Shown: positions 16,877 to 25,685, numbered from the stretch's first letter. The stretch is 64,000 bases of DNA from Acidobacteriota bacterium (GCA_018268955.1 JAFDVO010000036.1:1-64000); one strand, 5' to 3'. The notes: generated by a model not told the origin, from the letters alone. Translations and numbers: made by a program.

Positions 16877-17689
16877 ATGGCTGCAGCGCAGGACGATTTC
16901 GAATCGGCGCTCGACGCGCTGCCGATCCGGCTGGAGAACGTCAACTTCGAGGGGCCGCTCGATCTGCTGCTTCACCTCATCAAGAAGAATGAGGTGAACA
17001 TCTACGACATCCCCATCTCGATGATCACGGCGCAGTACCTCGAGACCCTGCAGTTGATGCAGGAGCTCGACCTCGACATCGCCGGTGAGTTCATCGTGAT
17101 GGCGGCGACGCTGATCCACATCAAGTCGAAGATGCTGTTGCCGCGGCCCGAGACGGCGGCGACCGTAGAAGGGGACGAAGAGGATCCGCGCGAGCAGCTG
17201 GTGCGGCGCCTGCTCGAGCACCAGAAGTTCAAGGCAGCGGCCGAGCTGCTGCACGAGCGCGAGCAGCTGCGGGCCGCGCAGTGGCAGCGGCCGGACGAGC
17301 GGGTCGCGAAGATCGCCGGCGACGAGTACGAGCCGGAACTCGAGGTCGATCTCTTCAGCCTGCTCTCCGCGTTCCAGCAGGTCGTGCAGCGCTCGAAGGT
17401 CCGGCCCAAGGTGCTCCTGCCGCCGGAGCAGGTGCCCGTCGAAGTCCGGATCGAGCAGTTGCTCGAACGGCTGTCCGAAACCGAGGCATGCGGCTTCGAG
17501 GATCTCTTCGCGGACGTCAAGGACAAGTCCGGGTTGATCGGCACCTTCCTCGCCCTCCTCGAGATGATTCGTCTGAAGCTGGTGAGGGTCTTCCAGTCCG
17601 GGAGCTTCGGCCCGATTCGCGTGTACAAGCGACCGCGACCGGCCGATGCTCCGCATCCGATTGGTGACCCGGAGGCGCAACGTGGCTGA
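16877..17689 (+). CDS. scpA: Segregation and condensation protein A
   Basis: A 270-residue kleisin that joins SMC heads together with ScpB to form the chromosome condensation complex. The N-terminal motif FEGPLDLLLHLIKKNEVNI is typical, the middle has the GEFIVMAATLIHIKSKMLL helix, and the C-terminal winged helix (about 205-262) contacts SMC. Its last 8 bases overlap the ScpB start. Confidence 0.95.
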   Translation: MAAAQDDFESALDALPIRLENVNFEGPLDLLLHLIKKNEVNIYDIPISMITAQYLETLQLMQELDLDIAGEFIVMAATLIHIKSKMLLPRPETAATVEGDEEDPREQLVRRLLEHQKFKAAAELLHEREQLRAAQWQRPDERVAKIAGDEYEPELEVDLFSLLSAFQQVVQRSKVRPKVLLPPEQVPVEVRIEQLLERLSETEACGFEDLFADVKDKSGLIGTFLALLEMIRLKLVRVFQSGSFGPIRVYKRPRPADAPHPIGDPEAQRG

Positions 17690-18668
17690 TCTGGAGAACG
17701 AGGGACAGGAAGGGCTGGAGGGGCGGGAAGGGCAGGAAGGGCTGGACCGCCAGGAAGGCCGGGAGGGCCTGGAGGGTCAGGAAGGCCTGGAAGCACCGCT
17801 CGCGCTTGACCAGGACGACACCGCCTCCGCAGAGCAACCGACCGAGCCGGAGCGTGCCGCCTCGCCGACCGAGCCTGAGTCTGCCACTGAACCGACGGAG
17901 CCAGAGGCTGCAACTGAGCCCGATGCCGAGGCCGGAGACACAGCGATCGAGCCGATCAGCGACGAGGACCTGAAGCGCCCGCTCGGCGAGCTGAAGGCGA
18001 TTGTCGAGGCGCTGATCTTCGCGTCGCCCGAGCCGTTGACGCCAAAGGCGCTGCTGAAGCTGCTCGACACGGAACCGAAGGAGGACGTGCTTGCCGCGCT
18101 CGAGGAGCTGAAGCACGAGTACCTGCGGCCGTCGGGTCTTCAGCTCGTCGAAGTGGCTGGCGGTTTCCAGATCGTGACGCGCCCGGATCTCCACGAATGG
18201 GTCCGTCGTCTCTTCCACGAGCGCAGCACCCAGAAGCTCTCGGTGCAGGCGCTGGAGACGCTGGCGGTCATCGCGTACCGCCAGCCGATCACCGCGCTCG
18301 AGATTACGGAAATCCGCGGCGTCAGCGCGTCGGGGGTCCTCAACACGCTGCTCGAGCGTCACCTGATCAAGATCGTCGGCCGCAAGCAGGTAGTCGGCCG
18401 CCCGTTCATGTACGCGACGACCAAGGAGTTCCTCATTCGCTTCGGCCTGAAGGACCTCGGCGACCTCCCCAAGGTCGAGGACATGGCCGAATCCCTTGGG
18501 ATCGAAAGCAACCTGCTCGTCGAGCAGACGCCGCCCGAGGAGCAGTTGCCGCTCAGCGAGCCGGACTACTCGGCCCCCGCGGACGAGGCTGCCTCACCGG
18601 ACGCGGACGAGGCGGCCGGGATCGACGAGCCCGCGACCGACGAGGACGGCGAGCCGACGGTGCACTAG
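17682..18668 (+). CDS. scpB: Segregation and condensation protein B
   Basis: A 328-residue ScpB. The conserved core (about residues 100-270) has the two winged-helix domains (VEALIFASPEPLTPK, ALETLAVIAYRQPIT, ITEIRGVSASGVLNTLLER). The GTG at 17682 is chosen because GGAGG lies six bases upstream; it overlaps scpA by 8 bases. Before the core is an unusual 90-residue extension: first a run of Gly, Gln, Glu and Leu repeats built from units like GQEGLEG, then an acidic Thr/Glu/Pro segment. An acidic tail of about 50 residues ends the protein. The repeats look like expansion of a short nucleotide unit. Confidence 0.93.
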   Translation: MADLENEGQEGLEGREGQEGLDRQEGREGLEGQEGLEAPLALDQDDTASAEQPTEPERAASPTEPESATEPTEPEAATEPDAEAGDTAIEPISDEDLKRPLGELKAIVEALIFASPEPLTPKALLKLLDTEPKEDVLAALEELKHEYLRPSGLQLVEVAGGFQIVTRPDLHEWVRRLFHERSTQKLSVQALETLAVIAYRQPITALEITEIRGVSASGVLNTLLERHLIKIVGRKQVVGRPFMYATTKEFLIRFGLKDLGDLPKVEDMAESLGIESNLLVEQTPPEEQLPLSEPDYSAPADEAASPDADEAAGIDEPATDEDGEPTVH

Positions 18669-18792
18669 CGAAGGCACCAAGGCACGCAGGCGGAAGCGCA
18701 GAAATGCGGGAACGCAGGAACGCACGCACGAAAGGCACAGGCAGCCGGGGACAGCGGCACCAACGCACAATGGCAGGACGCGCGGCCGTTAG
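18669..18792. repeat. Period-8 degenerate tandem array between scpB and rluB
   Basis: From 18674 to 18729 seven 8-base units each begin with GC (GCACCAAG, GCACGCAG, GCGGAAGC, GCAGAAAT, GCGGGAAC, GCAGGAAC, GCACGCAC). The period matches the arrays at 7275 and 52971, with a reverse-complement-like composition. No gene seen. Confidence 0.65.
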
Positions 18793-19668
18793 TTAGCGGC
18801 GGCCGCGAGGCTTGCCGGCTGGGCGTCCCTGGCGCGGGGCTGACGCGCGCGGTCGTGCAGGCCTGCGCGGCGCGGCCTCGCGAGTCTCCCTCCCAGCGGA
18901 GGTCGCTCGCGAATCCCTCTTGCCTGCGCGTCCGTCGCCCGACGGTTCCCTGGCGACAGCCTTCTTGAGCGCACGCACCTCGTCGGCAGTCAGGTCGCGC
19001 CACTGACCCGGCTTGATCCGCGCGTCACGCAGGGGACCGATCGAGACCCGCTTCAGCGAGTCGACCGGGTGGCCCACCGCCTCGAACATCTTGCGGACCT
19101 GGCGGTTCCGGCCCTCGGCGATCGTGATCCGCAGCGTGGCGGTGGCGGTGTGGCGCCCGGGCGCCAGCTCCACCCGTGCCGGCTCGGTTCGTCGGCCTTC
19201 GATCGTCACGCCCTTCGCAATGCGCTCGATGTCATGCGCGTCCGGTACGCCGGCCACCGTCACCTCGTAGACGCGCGGCACTTCGTGACGCGGATGGGTG
19301 AGTCGCGCCGCGAGGTCGCCGTCGTTGGTCAGGAGCAGCAGGCCTTCGGTGTCGTAGTCGAGTCGACCCACCGGGTAGACGTACTCGCGGACACCAGGAA
19401 TCAGGTCCATCACGGTCGAGCGCCGCTGCGGATCGGACCGTGTCGTGACGTAGCCTGCGGGCTTGTAGAGCAGCACGTAGCGAGGGCGCTCGGCCTGCTT
19501 CACCCGTCGGCCGTCGACGCGGATGTCGTCCGCTGCCGGGTCCGCCTTCGTTCCCAGTTCGCGCACCACGTCACCGTTGACGGTGACGCGTCCCTGCAGC
19601 ATCAGTTCTTCCGCCGTGCGGCGAGACGCCACTCCGGCCTGCGATAAGATCTTCTGAATCCGTTCCAC
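18793..19668 (-). CDS. rluB: 23S rRNA pseudouridine synthase, RluB/RsuA family
   Basis: A 291-residue protein with an S4 RNA-binding domain (1-60; ASRRTAEELMLQGRVTVNG) and a RsuA/RluB/E/F-type synthase domain. The catalytic Asp is in GRLDYDTEGLL and the second conserved motif is EGRNRQVRKMF. The tail of about 50 residues is Arg/Ala/Pro rich and probably disordered. RluB modifies U2605 in E. coli 23S rRNA. In many bacteria the order is scpA-scpB-rluB-cmk-rpsA; here rluB is in its usual place but on the opposite strand. TACGCT lies seven bases before the GTG. Confidence 0.92.
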   Translation of the reverse strand: MERIQKILSQAGVASRRTAEELMLQGRVTVNGDVVRELGTKADPAADDIRVDGRRVKQAERPRYVLLYKPAGYVTTRSDPQRRSTVMDLIPGVREYVYPVGRLDYDTEGLLLLTNDGDLAARLTHPRHEVPRVYEVTVAGVPDAHDIERIAKGVTIEGRRTEPARVELAPGRHTATATLRITIAEGRNRQVRKMFEAVGHPVDSLKRVSIGPLRDARIKPGQWRDLTADEVRALKKAVAREPSGDGRAGKRDSRATSAGRETREAAPRRPARPRASAPRQGRPAGKPRGRR

Positions 19669-19760
19669 GCCACCCAGCGTACTGGGTAATCGACGAATCC
19701 GAAAGCGCGCAGCATGACGCCCCGTTCAGCAACCCGCCCCAATCACCCCGTTGGCCCGAC

Positions 19761-20441
19761 GTGCCTGACGAACCGATGAAGCCCCTCGTCATTGCTATCG
19801 ACGGTCCATCAGGGGTCGGGAAGGGCACCGTGGCGCGCGCCCTCGCGGCGGAGCTCGGCTACCAGCACGTCGACAGCGGCGCGATGTACCGGGCGGTTGG
19901 CTGGAAGGCGCTGCAACTGGGCGTGCCGCTCGAGCGTGAGGACGCGGTTGCGGCGATTGCCAGCGGGTCGACGATCGAGGTGTCCGCGACGATGGTCGCG
20001 ATCGACGGCCACGATGTCACGCGCGCGATCAGGACGCCGGAGATCGACAAGGCTGCGGCCGCCGTGGCGCGGCTGCCGAAGGTTCGCACCATCCTCGTCG
20101 AACGGCAGCGGGCGATGGGCGAGAGCGGCGGGATTGTGATGGAAGGCCGGGACATCGGCACGGTAGTGTTCCCCCATGCCGACCTGAAGCTGTATCTGGA
20201 TGCGTCGGCAGAGGAGCGCGCCCGCCGGCGCGCCAACGACCCGGCGCACAGCGGGCCGGTGGCCCTGGCCGAGGTCGCGACGGCCCTGAAGGAACGCGAT
20301 CGCAGCGATTCCACGCGGGCCGCCTCACCCCTCTACGCAGCCGCCGACGCCATCGTGATCGACACCACCCACGCGGCGGTCCCGGAGGTTGTCGCGCAGG
20401 TCATGTCGATCGTCAGGCGGACGCTCGCTGGCGAGCGTTGA
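19761..20441 (+). CDS. cmk: Cytidylate kinase
   Basis: A 226-residue CMP/dCMP kinase. The P-loop is DGPSGVGKGT, followed by the family marker YQHVDSGAMYRAVGW and the NMP-binding insert with EGRDIGTVVFPHADLKLY. The ATG at 19776 is an alternative start that would remove five residues. The DUF6335 gene on the opposite strand ends one base after the cmk stop. Confidence 0.95.
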   Translation: MPDEPMKPLVIAIDGPSGVGKGTVARALAAELGYQHVDSGAMYRAVGWKALQLGVPLEREDAVAAIASGSTIEVSATMVAIDGHDVTRAIRTPEIDKAAAAVARLPKVRTILVERQRAMGESGGIVMEGRDIGTVVFPHADLKLYLDASAEERARRRANDPAHSGPVALAEVATALKERDRSDSTRAASPLYAAADAIVIDTTHAAVPEVVAQVMSIVRRTLAGER

Positions 20442-20442
20442 A

Positions 20443-21210
20443 CTACCGCCTGTCCTTGTAGTCCTCGCTCGACGCAGGATCGAGTTCCCAGCGGTGCCGG
20501 TCGCGCTCCTCGAGCTTGTCGGCCCCGCGCAGTTCCTCGTTGTCCTGGTACTCCACGCCGAGGGCGCGGCCGATGTCGTCGACGATGTCCTGGTCTGGCG
20601 TCGGATTGTCGCCGCCTGGCGCTTCGTCGCCGCTGAAGTACGCGTTCTCGACGTCGACGTCCACGTCCCCGCCCGTAATCGTCGGGTTCATGCCGGCCAG
20701 GTCGGCGCGTTCTTCCGCCATCTCCTCACGTCCCGTGCGCGCGGCGGTCCCGCGGCGGTTCATGTTGAGCGATGAGGGCGGCGTCGGGACCGCGGTTTCT
20801 CCGCGCCGACGGCGAGCTTCGATGACGGCGTTGCGCGGCTTCGACGCGGCGGGCTTTGGCGTGGACTTCGCCTGTGCGGCTGGCTTGCCCTTGCTCTTCG
20901 GCGCTGCGGCCGGGCGGGACGGTACGGCCCGGCGGCGGACCATCGGGACAAGCGCGACCTTCTTCTTCGACGCGCTCTTCTTCGCCACGGCAGTGCGCTT
21001 CGTGCCGCTACTTTTCTTTGCCGCCGCCTTCTTCGCGGGCGCCGCGGCCTTCTTCCCGGTGGTCTTGCGCGTTGCCGTCTTCTTCGCCGAGGCCGGTGTC
21101 GCGGCGGCTCGCCTGGTTGTGGCGCTCTTCGCTGTCTTCTTCCCTGCCGTGCTCGAGCTCTTCCGTGATGCGGCTGCCTTCGTGCGGCGCGCGGCCGTGC
21201 GCTTGGCCAT
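20443..21210 (-). CDS. Histone H1-like basic protein fused to a DUF6335 domain
   Basis: A 255-residue protein in two parts. Residues 1-150 are Lys/Ala/Ser/Thr rich with many AAKK and KKTA units, like bacterial histone H1 (HctB, AlgP) tails that bind DNA without sequence specificity. Residues 150-255 are acidic and contain GDVDVDVENAYFSGDEA, TPDQDIVDDIGRALG and DKLEERDRHRWELDP, which I recognise as a DUF6335-type domain found mainly in cyanobacteria and acidobacteria. The charge split (very basic then acidic) suggests a DNA-binding tail linked to a regulatory or binding domain. It sits between cmk and rpsA on the opposite strand. Confidence 0.75.
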   Translation of the reverse strand: MAKRTAARRTKAAASRKSSSTAGKKTAKSATTRRAAATPASAKKTATRKTTGKKAAAPAKKAAAKKSSGTKRTAVAKKSASKKKVALVPMVRRRAVPSRPAAAPKSKGKPAAQAKSTPKPAASKPRNAVIEARRRRGETAVPTPPSSLNMNRRGTAARTGREEMAEERADLAGMNPTITGGDVDVDVENAYFSGDEAPGGDNPTPDQDIVDDIGRALGVEYQDNEELRGADKLEERDRHRWELDPASSEDYKDRR

Positions 21211-21230
21211 GATCGAGTCCTTTCGGAACC

Positions 21231-21260
21231 TTGACAGTTTTGCGATAAGTGTCGTACTCT
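21231..21260 (+). promoter_or_regulatory. Candidate sigma-70 promoter of rpsA
   Basis: A perfect TTGACA at 21231-21236 and TACTCT at 21255-21260, 18 bases apart. The rpsA start is about 150 bases further on, so a long leader is predicted, which is common for S1 because it regulates its own translation. Confidence 0.45.
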
Positions 21261-21416
21261 CTGATGCTTATCGGAAATCAGACGGCGCTGCAGAGCACCA
21301 GCTGACAGACCGAAATTGCGGGCCGCCGGACCCCGCTACCAGAACGCCGGCACTCGTACGGACGGCATGGGATTCTCCCGAACCGTGTGTGCGATGACAA
21401 GAGGAGTGCGCAAGGC

Positions 21417-23213
21417 ATGGCAAACGTTGAAGACGAGCAGACTCCAGGTCCGGTCAGGGGCGCTGCGGGAACGCTCGACCGCGCGGAGCGCGGTGATCGC
21501 GGTGGGCTGAAGATCCTGCCGCGCGATGATGACGACCAGGTCGACCCCGACGAATACGCCCGGCTGCTGGAATCCTACGATAGCAGCTTCCGGAACATCG
21601 CGGAAGGCGAGGTCGTCAAGGGCACCGTGCTCAAGGTCACGTCATCCGAAGTGATCGTGGACGTCGGGTACAAGTCGGAAGGCATCATCTCGGTCGACGA
21701 GTTCATCGACGAGAACGGTCAGGTCACCGTCGAACCGGGTGATCTCGTGGACGTGCTGCTCGAGCGCACCGAGGACCGTGAAGGCTACGTGGTCCTCTCG
21801 CGCGAGAAGGCCGAGAAGATGAAGATCTGGGACGAGGTCGAGAAGGCCTACGTCGAGAAGAAGGTCGTCATCGGCCGCGTCATCGAGCGGATCAAGGGCG
21901 GGCTCGCGGTGGACATCGGTGTCCGCGCGTTCCTGCCGGGCAGCCAGATCGACGTGCGCCCCGTGCGCAACCTCGACGCGCTGCGCGGGCAGGAACTCCG
22001 CATGCGCGTCATCAAGGTCAACAAGAAGCGCGGCAACATCGTGCTCTCGCGCAAGGCGCTCCTCGAAGAGGAGAATGCCGAGAAGAAGAAGCACACCCTC
22101 GAGACCCTCGCCGAGGGCAAGGTGCTGCGCGGCGTCGTCAAGAACATCACGGACTACGGCGCCTTCATCGACCTGGGCGGCATCGACGGCCTCCTGCACA
22201 TCACCGACATGTCGTGGGGCCGCGTGGGTCATCCCTCCGAGCTCTTCAAGGTCAACGATGAGATCGACGTGGTGGTGCTGAAGTACGACGCGGCCACCGA
22301 GCGTGTCTCCCTGGGCCACAAGCAGCTCATCACCGACCCGTGGGCGAACGTGATGGACCGGTACCCGGTCGGCGCGCGCGTCAGCGGCAAGGTGGTCAGC
22401 CTCACCGATTACGGCGCCTTCGTGGAGCTCGAGTCGGGTGTCGAGGGGCTCATCCACGTCTCCGAGATGTCGTGGAGCAAGCGGGTGAAGCACCCGTCGA
22501 AGATCCTGAACGTCGGCGACTCGGTCGACGCGATGGTCCTCGGCGTGGACCCGACCGCCCGCCGCATCTCCCTCGGCCTCAAGCAGGTGGAGAGCAACCC
22601 GTGGCACGACCTGGCCGAGAAGTACCCGGTCGGCTCGCGCATCCAGGGCAAGGTCCGCAACCTCACCGAGTTCGGCGCGTTCGTCGAGGTCGAGGAGGAC
22701 ATCGACGGCCTGATCCACATCTCCGACATGTCGTGGAGCAAGCGGATCAAGCACCCGTCGGAGGTCCTGAAGAAGGGCGACGTGGTCGAGGCGATGGTGC
22801 TCAACATCGACGCCGAGAACCAGCGCCTGTCGCTCGGCCTCAAGCAGCTCGCCACCGACATCTGGGACGACTTCTTCACGCGGCACCACGTGGGTGACAC
22901 GATCGAGGGCAAGGTCGTCCGCATGACCAACTTCGGCGCGTTCGTCGAACTCGACGAGGGCATCGAAGGGCTCATTCACGTGTCCGAGTTCGACGACTCG
23001 CGGCACTCCGCCAAGGAGGACGAGAAGATCGAGCTGAAGGTGGGCGAGACCTACCCGATGAAGATCATCAAGCTCGCCCCCGAGGAACGGAAGATCGGCC
23101 TCTCCATTCGCGCGCTGAAGTCCGACGAGTTCCGCGCCGATTGGGAAAGCTACCAGGAGTCGGCCGGCGACGGCACCGCGACGCTGGGCGATCACTTCCG
23201 GAACAGCAGGTAG
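21417..23213 (+). CDS. rpsA: 30S ribosomal protein S1
   Basis: A 598-residue S1 with six S1/OB domains, beginning near residues 50, 135, 220, 310, 395 and 480. The last four share the DYGAF or EFGAF-VE motif followed by DGLxHIS(D/E)MSWS, the mark of the RNA-binding domains. It brings mRNA to the 30S subunit. The ATG at 21417 is preferred: GAGGAG lies 10 bases upstream and the product starts MANVEDEQ; a frame open from 21387 would add ten residues. It is followed by an IHF/HU gene, as in proteobacteria (cmk-rpsA-ihfB). Confidence 0.95.
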   Translation: MANVEDEQTPGPVRGAAGTLDRAERGDRGGLKILPRDDDDQVDPDEYARLLESYDSSFRNIAEGEVVKGTVLKVTSSEVIVDVGYKSEGIISVDEFIDENGQVTVEPGDLVDVLLERTEDREGYVVLSREKAEKMKIWDEVEKAYVEKKVVIGRVIERIKGGLAVDIGVRAFLPGSQIDVRPVRNLDALRGQELRMRVIKVNKKRGNIVLSRKALLEEENAEKKKHTLETLAEGKVLRGVVKNITDYGAFIDLGGIDGLLHITDMSWGRVGHPSELFKVNDEIDVVVLKYDAATERVSLGHKQLITDPWANVMDRYPVGARVSGKVVSLTDYGAFVELESGVEGLIHVSEMSWSKRVKHPSKILNVGDSVDAMVLGVDPTARRISLGLKQVESNPWHDLAEKYPVGSRIQGKVRNLTEFGAFVEVEEDIDGLIHISDMSWSKRIKHPSEVLKKGDVVEAMVLNIDAENQRLSLGLKQLATDIWDDFFTRHHVGDTIEGKVVRMTNFGAFVELDEGIEGLIHVSEFDDSRHSAKEDEKIELKVGETYPMKIIKLAPEERKIGLSIRALKSDEFRADWESYQESAGDGTATLGDHFRNSR

Positions 23214-23323
23214 GCGATGGACTCCGGGCTCCGGGCTCTGGACTCCGGGCACCGTCGGCTTCGACCTGAAGCCGACCTGCCTGAAGCCCAGAGCCTGAAG
23301 CCTGAAGCCTTCGAGGTTCAAGT

Positions 23324-23677
23324 ATGACTGGCGGCAGCATGACGAAGGCCGAGCTCGTCGAGGAAGTCTCGCGAGTGTCGGACCTGACCAAGAAACACTC
23401 CGAAGTCATCGTCGACACGGTGTTCAAGAGCATCATCGACGCGCTGCACCGCGGGGAGAAGATCGAGCTCCGTGGGTTCGGCAGCTTCCGCCTCCGCAAG
23501 CGTGAGCCGCGCAAGGGGCGGAACCCGAAGACCGGTGACAAGGTCGACGTGCCGCCGAAGAAGGTTCCGTACTTCAAGCCGGGCAAGGAACTGAAGGACC
23601 TGATCAACCGCGAAGCCGAGGAAGCCGCCGCCGAGGAGGAATCCTCGACCACGCCGCCCGACGCGCTCGCCGTTTAG
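23324..23677 (+). CDS. IHF/HU family DNA-bending protein
   Basis: A 117-residue protein (112 if the ATG at 23339 is used). The core MTKAELVEEVSRVSDLTKKHS starts the HU/IHF fold, and GFGSFRLRKREPRKGRNPKTG contains the beta arm with the RNPKTG tip that inserts into DNA. The Pro-containing loop and gene order after rpsA favour an IHF-like role. The acidic tail (EEAAAEEESS) is an addition. Partner subunit gene not seen in the window, so it may act as a homodimer. Confidence 0.92.
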   Translation: MTGGSMTKAELVEEVSRVSDLTKKHSEVIVDTVFKSIIDALHRGEKIELRGFGSFRLRKREPRKGRNPKTGDKVDVPPKKVPYFKPGKELKDLINREAEEAAAEEESSTTPPDALAV

Positions 23678-23931
23678 CCCGACCGTCTGCCTCTTTCCGT
23701 TCGTTCATCAGCCGGCGCGGATCCCACGGGTCCGCGCTAGACTGATCCCACCTTGCGCAACTCCCGGTTTCGAACAGTGCGTTTCGGAATGCAAGAGCGC
23801 CACCGCGGAGTGCGCGGAGATCGCGGAGATCTTCTTGGGAAACACCCGTCTCCGTGGCCTCAGCGTCCTCCGTGGTGGAGAGTCTTGCAACCAGCTCTAA
23901 CTTCTAACTTCTGAATTCTGACTTCGGAACG
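23678..23931. repeat. Intergenic gap with CCGCGGAG and TCTAACTTC repeats
   Basis: No gene is supported here. The stretch 23800-23885 has short repeats of CGCGGAG(A) and its reverse complement (CTCCGTGG), so that GCCACCGCGGAG and CTCCGTGGTGG could pair. Just before the next gene come CTAACTTCTAACTTCTGAATTC units of the family seen around ku. Confidence 0.6.
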
Positions 23932-24453
23932 ATGGAGCGTTTGTGGTCCCCGTGGAGGCTGGCGTACGTGACGAGCACCTCGAACACGCCTGAGGGCTGC
24001 ATCTTCTGCGCGGTGTCGTCACCCGCCCAGGGGGAGCAGGGCGATCCGTGGCGGGACCGCCTCGTGCTGGTGCATGGGGATACCTGCTACGTCATCCTGA
24101 ACCTCTACCCCTACAACAACGGCCACCTCATGGTCGTGCCGCGTCGGCACATCGCCTCGCTGACGCTCGCCACGCCAGAGGAACTGAACGAGCTGATGGC
24201 GTTCACGCGCGACGCGGAAGCGGCGCTGACGGAAGCCTATCGGCCGCAGGGGATCAACGTCGGGATGAACCTCGGGCAGCCCGCCGGCGCAGGCATCGCC
24301 GACCACATGCACATTCACCTGGTGCCTCGCTGGACCGGTGATACCAACTTCATGTCCGTGGTCGGCAACACCCGCGTGCTGCCGGAGGACATGGACGCGA
24401 CAGCCGCGAGGCTGCGGCCGATCTTCGAACGGCTGCGTCGCGCACGGTCCTGA
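23932..24453 (+). CDS. HIT family hydrolase, Ap4A-phosphorylase/FHIT-like
   Basis: A 173-residue HIT protein. The histidine triad is HMHIHLVPRW, near residue 124; its central His forms the nucleotidyl intermediate. An N-terminal CIFC motif may bind zinc as in FHIT-like branch members. NLYPYNNGHLMVVP is the conserved core strand. It probably acts on dinucleoside polyphosphates or nucleoside phosphoramidates. Confidence 0.9.
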   Translation: MERLWSPWRLAYVTSTSNTPEGCIFCAVSSPAQGEQGDPWRDRLVLVHGDTCYVILNLYPYNNGHLMVVPRRHIASLTLATPEELNELMAFTRDAEAALTEAYRPQGINVGMNLGQPAGAGIADHMHIHLVPRWTGDTNFMSVVGNTRVLPEDMDATAARLRPIFERLRRARS

Positions 24454-24488
24454 GCGCTGGTAGCAGCACGCTCCACAGGAGGGTTGAC

Positions 24489-25631
24489 GTGGTCCTGGAG
24501 CCGACCGAACCGCAGAAGGCGTTCCTCGCAGAGGTGACCCGCTTCGCGCAGGACGTCGTGGCGCCGCGTGCGGCTTCCATCGACGAGTCTGGCGCGTACC
24601 CCATCGACGTGATGCGTCAGGCCGCCGCGCGCGGGTTGCTCGGGATCACCATTCCGCAGGCGTGGGGCGGCCTGGGGCTGGACTACGTCAGCTACGCGCT
24701 CGCGATCGAAGCCATCTCGCGCGCGAGCTCGACGGTCGGTGTGTCGCTCGTCGTCCATCACTCGCTGGTCGCCGACATCCTCGCGCACGCGGGCCGCACG
24801 GCGCAGAAGGACCAGTGGCTCCGCCGCCTGGCGTCAGGCGAGGCGATCGGGGCGTTTGCGCTCTCCGAGCCCGCGGCCGGTACCGACGCCGCGAACCAGC
24901 AGACCCGGGCAGAACGCACGGCTCGCGGGTACCGGATGACAGGCCGGAAGGTCTGGGTGGCGAACGCAGACGCGGCATCGGTCGCCATCGTGTTTGCCTG
25001 TACTCGGGCGGGAGTACGCGGGCAGGGGGTCACGGCCTTCCTCGTCCCGATGGACACGCCAGGGATCTCGAGGACGGCACGTGCCGACTCGCTCGGCGTG
25101 CGGGGGCTCGGCTGCATGGATCTGGACTTCGACGTCGAGGTCAGCGACGACCAGGTCCTCGGCAGCGTCGATCAGGGGTTCCGCCTCGCGATGTGGGCCC
25201 TGCAGGGTGGTCGTGTGGGCGTTGCCGCGCAGGCGCTCGGCATTGGCGAGGCCGCCATCGCCGAGGCGATCGCGTTTGCGAAGGTGCGCGAGACGTTCGG
25301 GCAACCGATTGCGCGATACGAGGCGATTCAGTGGATGCTCGCCGACGTCGCGACGGAACTCGAGGCGGCACGCATGCTCACGTGGAAAGCCGCGGACGCA
25401 AAGGATCGGCAGGAACGCTCACGCGCCGAGTCGTCCATGGCCAAGCTGGCCGCGTCCGAAGCGGCGCACCGCGCCACCGACCGCGCCATGCAGATCATGG
25501 CTTCCGAGGGCTACCGTCGCGGGTCGACGATCGAGCGGCTCTTTCGCGACGTGCGCGCAACGGAGATCTACCAGGGCACGTCTGAAGCCCAACGCCTGAT
25601 CATCGCGCAGGAACTGCTCGCCGACGCCTGA
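24489..25631 (+). CDS. Acyl-CoA dehydrogenase family protein (catalytic Glu replaced by Gln)
   Basis: A 380-residue flavoprotein of the acyl-CoA dehydrogenase fold: an N-terminal helical domain, a beta domain with FALSEPAAGTDAA (FAD/CoA binding) and a C-terminal helical domain with RETFGQPIARYEAIQ. In medium-chain enzymes the catalytic base is the Glu of IYEGT near the end; here the motif is IYQGTSEAQ, so Gln sits there. An alternative base in the isovaleryl-CoA dehydrogenase position is not evident either (LQGGRVGVA). It may use another base, or act on an unusual substrate. GTG start with GGAGGG upstream. Confidence 0.85.
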   Translation: MVLEPTEPQKAFLAEVTRFAQDVVAPRAASIDESGAYPIDVMRQAAARGLLGITIPQAWGGLGLDYVSYALAIEAISRASSTVGVSLVVHHSLVADILAHAGRTAQKDQWLRRLASGEAIGAFALSEPAAGTDAANQQTRAERTARGYRMTGRKVWVANADAASVAIVFACTRAGVRGQGVTAFLVPMDTPGISRTARADSLGVRGLGCMDLDFDVEVSDDQVLGSVDQGFRLAMWALQGGRVGVAAQALGIGEAAIAEAIAFAKVRETFGQPIARYEAIQWMLADVATELEAARMLTWKAADAKDRQERSRAESSMAKLAASEAAHRATDRAMQIMASEGYRRGSTIERLFRDVRATEIYQGTSEAQRLIIAQELLADA

Positions 25632-25685
25632 CCGTGGTGAGTGCTTCACCAACTCGCCAAGTCACCAGGTCACTACGTCCCCAAC

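Noticed and set aside
23708-23890. Small minus-strand frame before the HIT gene
   Set aside because: It lies in CCGCGGAG-type repeats and has no start signal or domain-like sequence.
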